Positions 57,783-64,000 of a stretch of 64,000 bases of DNA are shown here, piece after piece. The position numbers were made by a program, and so were the translations under genes. The stretch comes from Qipengyuania sp. SS22 (lineage in GTDB: Bacteria; Pseudomonadota; Alphaproteobacteria; Sphingomonadales; Sphingomonadaceae), in the NCBI RefSeq assembly GCF_025736935.1, contig NZ_CP107048.1:744001-808000 (forward strand), given 5' to 3'. Numbering within the stretch: the stretch's first letter is position 1; each line of letters opens with the position of its first letter. The notes under the pieces are model-generated. The model was not told where the DNA came from and ran no database searches. It saw only the letters and a program-made list of their open reading frames with translations.

Positions 57783-58543
57783 TCTCCTGGCGTTCGACCT
57801 GGTCGATCTACACGCGCGAACTGATGCGCTTCCTGCGCACCGCGTTCCAATCGGTGCTTGCACCCGTGCTGACCACTTCGCTCTATTTCATCGTCTTCGG
57901 CGCGGCGATCGGCGGGCGCATGCCCGATCTTGGCGGGGTGGAATATGGCGCCTTCATCATCCCCGGCCTGCTGATGCTCACACTGCTGGGCGAAACCACC
58001 AGCAATTCCAGTTTCGGCATCTACATGCCGCGCTTCACCGGCACGATCTACGAACTGCTCAGCGCGCCGGTGGGCGTTGCCGAGACGCTGATCGGCTTCG
58101 TGGGCGCCGCGATGACCAAGAGCTTGCTGCTCGCCGCGATCATCCTGATAACCGCGCGGCTGTTCGTCGATTATTCGATCGCGCACCCCTTGCTTGCGGT
58201 GTGCTACATCATGCTGGTCGCCGCGGCCTTCAGCCTGTTCGGCTTCATCCTCGGCATCTGGGCGGACAATTTCGAAAAGCTCGGCATCATCCCGATGCTG
58301 TTCCTGACCCCACTGACCTTTCTCGGTGGGACCTTCTATTCGATCGATATGCTGCCCGAACCGTGGGATACGATCGCGCTGGCCAATCCGATCGTCTATC
58401 TGGTCAGCGGATTGCGCTGGACCTTCTACGGATCGAGCGATGTCGACATCTGGATCAGCTTCGGCATCACGCTCGGCTTCCTCGCAGCCTGCGTCGCGGT
58501 GATCGCCTATATCTTCAAGACCGGATGGCGCCTGCGCGCCTGA
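57779..58543 (+). CDS. ABC-2 type transporter permease
   Basis: A 254-aa membrane protein with six helices and the ABC-2 membrane domain (MPRFTGTIYELLSAPVGVAETLIG amphipathic loop; FLTPLTFLGGTFYSIDMLPEPW near the end), typical of YadH-type exporters. It pairs with the ATPase before it. The longer open frame upstream is a shadow of the ATPase gene. Confidence 0.93.
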   Translation: MISWRSTWSIYTRELMRFLRTAFQSVLAPVLTTSLYFIVFGAAIGGRMPDLGGVEYGAFIIPGLLMLTLLGETTSNSSFGIYMPRFTGTIYELLSAPVGVAETLIGFVGAAMTKSLLLAAIILITARLFVDYSIAHPLLAVCYIMLVAAAFSLFGFILGIWADNFEKLGIIPMLFLTPLTFLGGTFYSIDMLPEPWDTIALANPIVYLVSGLRWTFYGSSDVDIWISFGITLGFLAACVAVIAYIFKTGWRLRA

Positions 58544-58598
58544 TTGGCGCAGCGATTGCAGACTGGCGAGCGACGAAACAAGCCGCTAGGCGGGCACT

Positions 58599-60673
<2,075 letters not shown>

Positions 60674-60698
60674 GGCGCGCGGGCGATAGGCTCCCCGG

Positions 60699-61460
60699 AT
60701 GACGGATAATCCCCAGCCGGTCGTCGCGCCCGTGAAATGGGGCCTGCCCTATGCGGAGGACCACATGCAGCCGGTAATCCAACGCGAGCAAAGCTATATC
60801 CTCGCCTTCGCTGTGCTGACGATTATCGCCTGGCAGACCGAGATCGGGACGCTGGCGCTCATGCCGTTTACACTCCTGGCAACCTGGTTCCACGAGATGG
60901 CGCACGGGCTGACAGCCATGCTGCTCGGCGCCGAGTTCGAGCGTCTGGTGATCTTTGCCAATGGCTCGGGATTTGCCGAATATTCCGGGAGCATGTGGGG
61001 CATCGGGCAGGCCATCGTCGCAGCGGCGGGCTTGCTGGGCCCGAGTATTGCGGGATGCCTGATGATCATCGCCTCGCGTTCGCGGCTGGCCACCCGCTGG
61101 GTACTGCTTGGCCTTGCGGCCGCGTTGGCGGTAACGACGCTGGTCTGGGTACGCTCTATTACCGGTTGGATCGTGCTGCCGCTATTCGCCGTCGCGGCAA
61201 GTTACGTCGCGCTGCGCGGCAATGCGAAATGGCAACGCATATCGGTCGAGTTCCTCGGCGTGCAGGGCGCGGTGAGCGTGTACCAGGACCTTGGCTATCT
61301 GTTCAGCCCTGGTGGCCAGCTTGGCGGGAAAGCGGCCCTGTCCGACACCGGCCGCATCGCCGATGCCCTGCTCCTGCCTTATTGGTTCTGGGGCGGAGTG
61401 ATCACTGCGGTGATCGTGGCGATGGTATGGAAATCACTGCAGATCGCCAGCCGCTATTGA
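60699..61460 (+). CDS. M50-like integral membrane metallopeptidase
   Basis: A 253-aa membrane protein with about six helices. HEMAH (His 65, Glu 66, His 69) in an early helix fits the HExxH zinc site of M50B-type peptidases, and GLLGPSIAGCLMI and SVYQDLGYLF fit the rest of the group. The third metal ligand is probably the Asp in the latter. Substrate unknown. It begins 25 bases after tgt. Confidence 0.8.
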   Translation: MTDNPQPVVAPVKWGLPYAEDHMQPVIQREQSYILAFAVLTIIAWQTEIGTLALMPFTLLATWFHEMAHGLTAMLLGAEFERLVIFANGSGFAEYSGSMWGIGQAIVAAAGLLGPSIAGCLMIIASRSRLATRWVLLGLAAALAVTTLVWVRSITGWIVLPLFAVAASYVALRGNAKWQRISVEFLGVQGAVSVYQDLGYLFSPGGQLGGKAALSDTGRIADALLLPYWFWGGVITAVIVAMVWKSLQIASRY

Positions 61461-61719
61461 TGCAAAGCGCTCACGGTCCGGATGTGCGTCGAGCAGCAAT
61501 ATGTTCATGCTGGGCCTTCCTCTTGATGCCGCGGGCGAGTGTTGCACCAATCCTTGTCCGGCGAAAGGACAAGAAAACCCCCTTCAAGCATGGGGTGAGC
61601 CCAAGGCGGTTGTCCATTTGGATAGGCGGCCATCGGGCCGCAATCAGGCCTTCTCTGAGGTTGCATTGATGCCTCTGGTTGTTAGGCTTCGACGCATTAT
61701 TACTTGAGGGGTCGTATTC
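61461..61719. other. Intergenic region before the S9 peptidase
   Basis: A 259-base gap with no supported gene. It holds a perfect 7-bp stem CTTGTCC/GGACAAG with a 7-base loop (61553-61573). No T run follows on either strand. A 68-codon frame at 61501-61707 has no family likeness. Near its end is GAGGGG, the ribosome site of the next gene. Confidence 0.4.
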
Positions 61720-63714
61720 ATGAACAAGTTACTCGCGGGTGTCGCCGCCATTTCTTTTTGCGCGGCTGCCACGCCGCTCTCCGCAGAGACTGCTGAAGAA
61801 GACGCTACTGCCTTTGGCGCGCGGCAATCGGTGATCCATGCCAGCCTGTCGCCTTCGGGTGACAAGCTTGCCTATGTCGCCAGCGTCGGCGCGGGCGGCG
61901 AAGCGCTTTACACGGTCGACCTTGCTGCGGGCACGCCGCCGCAACGCGCGCTTGCCGCACTCGATGGCCTGAGCGATCTGGCCTATTGCAACTGGATCAC
62001 CGAACAGCGCCTTGTTTGCCAGACGATTGTATCGCGCGAGGACGAGTCGATCGGGCGCTACATCTCGGCAACCCGCATGATTGCGGTGAATTCCGATGGC
62101 AGCGAACCAAACGTTATCGAGGGCGCCCGCTCGCTGCGGGCTCTGAGCCATACCTATTACGGCGGCGGGATCGTCTCGCTCAATGCCGAGAGCGACGACA
62201 GTTCGATCCTAGTTAGCCGGTTATATGGCAAGGAAAGCTCGCTCAACACACGCCTTGCCAATCAGAAGGACGGTCTTGGCGTCGTTTCGCACGATGTCGA
62301 TACGGGGAGAGAAAAGCGTGTCGAAGCGCCGGACAAGGACGCTTTCGGATATATCGCGGACAGTAACGGCGTCGTTCGGATAAAAGGCACCGGTAACGCG
62401 ACAGCGCGCGGTTACTCGAAGGATACGCTGGCCTACTTTTACCGCGAGCAAGGGTCACAGCGCTGGCAGCCGCTTTCTCGGGCGGAGATCGACAGCCAGA
62501 CCGTTGATGGATTTGAACCGCATGCCGTCGATGCAGCCGGTAATGTGGTGTATGGCTTCGATTACGGCGACCGGGGTTTTACCAACCTCTATTCGATCGC
62601 GCTTGATGGCAGCCTGGCGAAGTCGCTGGTGCTTTCCGCCGAGGGTGCCGATGTCGACGATCTGATAACGATAGGCCGCCGTCAGCGCGTGATCGGTGCC
62701 AGTTTCGCGACCGAGAAGCGCTTGGTCAAATATTTCGACCCCGGACTGCGCGATCTGGCTGTTGCGCTGGGCAATGCACTTCCCGGCCAGCCGATTGTGA
62801 ATTTCGTCGGCGCGAGCGAGGACGAGCGCAAGCTGCTGATTGTTACGGGGTCGGATGTCGATCCGGGCATGCTGTATCGCTTCAACCGCGATACCAACGA
62901 GCTGAGCCCGTTGCTGCCCGTGCGTGAGATGACCGAGGGGCGCCAACTGGCCGAGATGAAGCCGGTAACCTTTCCTGCCGCCGACGGAACCGTGATCCCC
63001 GGCTACCTCACACTGCCGACCGGGTCGGACGGAAAGAACATACCCGCCATCGTCATGCCGCACGGCGGCCCTTCCGCCCGAGACGAATGGGGCTTCGACT
63101 GGCTGGTCCAGTTCTTTGCCGCACGAGGCTACGCGGTGCTGCAGCCCAACTTCCGCGGCTCGACAGGCTACGGCAAGGCTTGGTTCGGCAAGAACGGCGT
63201 CAAGGCATGGCGTACCGCCATTGGCGATGTAAACGATGCCGGTCGCTGGCTGGTCTCGCAGGGGATCGCGAATTCGGAAAAGCTAGCAATCGTCGGGTGG
63301 TCCTATGGCGGCTATGCAGCGTTGCAATCGCAGGTCGTGGATCCCGAGCTATACAAGGCTGTGGTCGCGGTCGCGCCGGTCACCGATTGGCGGCAGCTGA
63401 TCGAGGAGGAGAGAATGTCCTCCAATTTCCGCCTCGTTCAGAAATTCGTCGGCGATGGACCGCATCTCGAACAGGGCAGCCCGATGCGCAACGCTCAGTC
63501 CTTCGCCGCACCTGTCTTCCTCGTCCATGGCACGGCCGACAACAACGTCGACGTCGAGCAGTCGCGCGATATGGAAGCGGCACTAAGGCGAGCGGGCAAA
63601 TCCGTCGAATATCTCGAATTCGAGGGCCTGGAACACTCGCTCCGCGATGGTGCATCGCGCAAGGACATGCTGATGCGGATCGACGCGTTCCTCTCCACCA
63701 ACCTCGGCTCCTGA
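61720..63714 (+). CDS. Secreted S9-family prolyl oligopeptidase-like peptidase
   Basis: A 664-aa protein. The Sec signal is cleaved after PLSAE (about residue 24). A seven-bladed propeller spans about 35-410, and the alpha/beta-hydrolase domain 420-664 carries the catalytic triad Ser 528 (GWSYGG), Asp 607 (TADNNVD) and His 639 (LEHSL). Acylaminoacyl- or dipeptidyl-peptidase-like activity on periplasmic peptides is likely. GAGGGG ribosome site. Confidence 0.93.
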   Translation: MNKLLAGVAAISFCAAATPLSAETAEEDATAFGARQSVIHASLSPSGDKLAYVASVGAGGEALYTVDLAAGTPPQRALAALDGLSDLAYCNWITEQRLVCQTIVSREDESIGRYISATRMIAVNSDGSEPNVIEGARSLRALSHTYYGGGIVSLNAESDDSSILVSRLYGKESSLNTRLANQKDGLGVVSHDVDTGREKRVEAPDKDAFGYIADSNGVVRIKGTGNATARGYSKDTLAYFYREQGSQRWQPLSRAEIDSQTVDGFEPHAVDAAGNVVYGFDYGDRGFTNLYSIALDGSLAKSLVLSAEGADVDDLITIGRRQRVIGASFATEKRLVKYFDPGLRDLAVALGNALPGQPIVNFVGASEDERKLLIVTGSDVDPGMLYRFNRDTNELSPLLPVREMTEGRQLAEMKPVTFPAADGTVIPGYLTLPTGSDGKNIPAIVMPHGGPSARDEWGFDWLVQFFAARGYAVLQPNFRGSTGYGKAWFGKNGVKAWRTAIGDVNDAGRWLVSQGIANSEKLAIVGWSYGGYAALQSQVVDPELYKAVVAVAPVTDWRQLIEEERMSSNFRLVQKFVGDGPHLEQGSPMRNAQSFAAPVFLVHGTADNNVDVEQSRDMEAALRRAGKSVEYLEFEGLEHSLRDGASRKDMLMRIDAFLSTNLGS

Positions 63715-63737
63715 GCCTAGGCATACCAACCACAAAG

Positions 63738-63769
63738 AAAAGGGCGGCCCCGCGAGGGACCGCCCTTTT
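63738..63769. terminator. Bidirectional rho-independent terminator
   Basis: Perfect 10-bp stem AAAAGGGCGG/CCGCCCTTTT with a 12-base loop, and T run on the plus strand (63766-63770). It lies between the convergent S9 peptidase and rpsD genes and has A/T flanks on both sides, so it should work in both directions. Confidence 0.9.
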
Positions 63770-63791
63770 TCTGTGTCGCTGCCGGTGAGGC

Positions 63792-64000
63792 TTAGCGCGA
63801 GTAGAATTCGACCACGAGGTTCGGTTCCATCGTCACCGGATAAGGCACTTCGTCGAGCTTGGGCACGCGGGTGAAGGTCACCTTGTCGTTGCCGTCGGGA
63901 GCGACGTAGTCGGGGATGTCGCGCTCGGGCAGGCTCTGCGCTTCGATGACCAGCGCCATTTCCTGCGCCTTCTTGCCGAGTGCCACAACGTCGCCGACCT
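63792..64000 (-). CDS. rpsD: 30S ribosomal protein S4, 3' part (gene continues past the window)
   Basis: The C-terminal 68 residues of S4, [14 protein letters not shown] onward to the terminal NLVVEFYSR, including the typical [17 protein letters not shown] ending. The frame stays open to the window edge, where the start should lie further right. S4 binds 16S rRNA early in 30S assembly. Confidence 0.92.
   Translation of the reverse strand, partial: VGDVVALGKKAQEMALVIEAQSLPERDIPDYVAPDGNDKVTFTRVPKLDEVPYPVTMEPNLVVEFYSR

Noticed and set aside
54795-57863. A 1022-codon minus-strand frame
   Set aside because: Only its last 188 codons (tetR) are real; the rest is antisense to the oxygenase and ABC genes.
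61501-61707. A 68-codon frame before the S9 peptidase
   Set aside because: No ribosome site, no family likeness, odd composition.

Overview
The window is chromosomal DNA from a high-GC alphaproteobacterium, most likely Sphingomonadales and probably Erythrobacteraceae-like. I base this on the gene families (long-form leuA, small-type purL, Coq4 homologue, DUF6151, BASS and NSS carriers), the direct-repeat GAAC-N7-GAAC LexA boxes typical of this class, and the CGTCA-bounded palindromic repeats common in sphingomonads. There is no rRNA, so the placement is inference. Nearly all of it is densely packed single-copy chromosomal genes. I saw no prophage, insertion sequence, CRISPR array or plasmid gene. 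No gene-free stretch exceeds 300 bases.

Layout. 1-6.8 kb: TPR lipoprotein, BASS-type carrier, DUF475 membrane protein, panB, NSS sodium symporter, PNPOx-like protein. 6.9-15.8 kb: an SOS mutagenesis block with two LexA boxes. Box 1 serves imuA-imuB. Box 2 serves a radical SAM repair protein, a DUF4130-UdgX fusion and, after a palindromic repeat, dnaE2. 15.8-17.1 kb: LysE exporter and extensin-like protein. 17.1-25.8 kb: a complete phosphate-starvation locus on the minus strand (phoR, OprP-like porin, pstS, pstC, pstA, pstB, phoU, phoB) with candidate Pho boxes before the porin and pstS. 25.9-26.1 kb: two identical tRNA-Glu genes. 26.2-34.1 kb: recJ, a flavodoxin-like protein, an unknown protein paired with an AHH-type nuclease, nitronate monooxygenase, amidohydrolase and a MASE1-PAS-GGDEF cyclase.

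34.1-44.0 kb: branched-chain amino acid synthesis (leuA with a Leu-rich leader peptide; ilvB, a 99-aa unknown gene overlapping both neighbours, ilvN, ilvC), with a thioesterase, epoxide hydrolase, FMN alpha-hydroxyacid oxidase, YceI and DUF6151 genes between. 44.0-53.7 kb: miaA and serB (divergent with overlapping starts), Coq4 homologue, nitroreductase, DUF3052, purL, two membrane proteins, then xseB-ispA-coaD-peptidylprolyl isomerase. 53.8-60.7 kb: queuosine genes queA and tgt, separated by a block holding a TetR regulator, a carotenoid-cleavage-type oxygenase, an ABC transporter and a DUF481 outer-membrane protein. 60.7-64 kb: M50-like membrane protease, secreted S9 peptidase, and the 3' part of rpsD running off the end.

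The most notable points are the SOS block, in which UdgX and a radical SAM protein sit between imuB and dnaE2 under a LexA box that contains a perfect TATAAT and predicts a leaderless mRNA; the leuA leader; the tightly overlapped unknown gene inside ilvB-ilvN; and the unknown/AHH nuclease pair.
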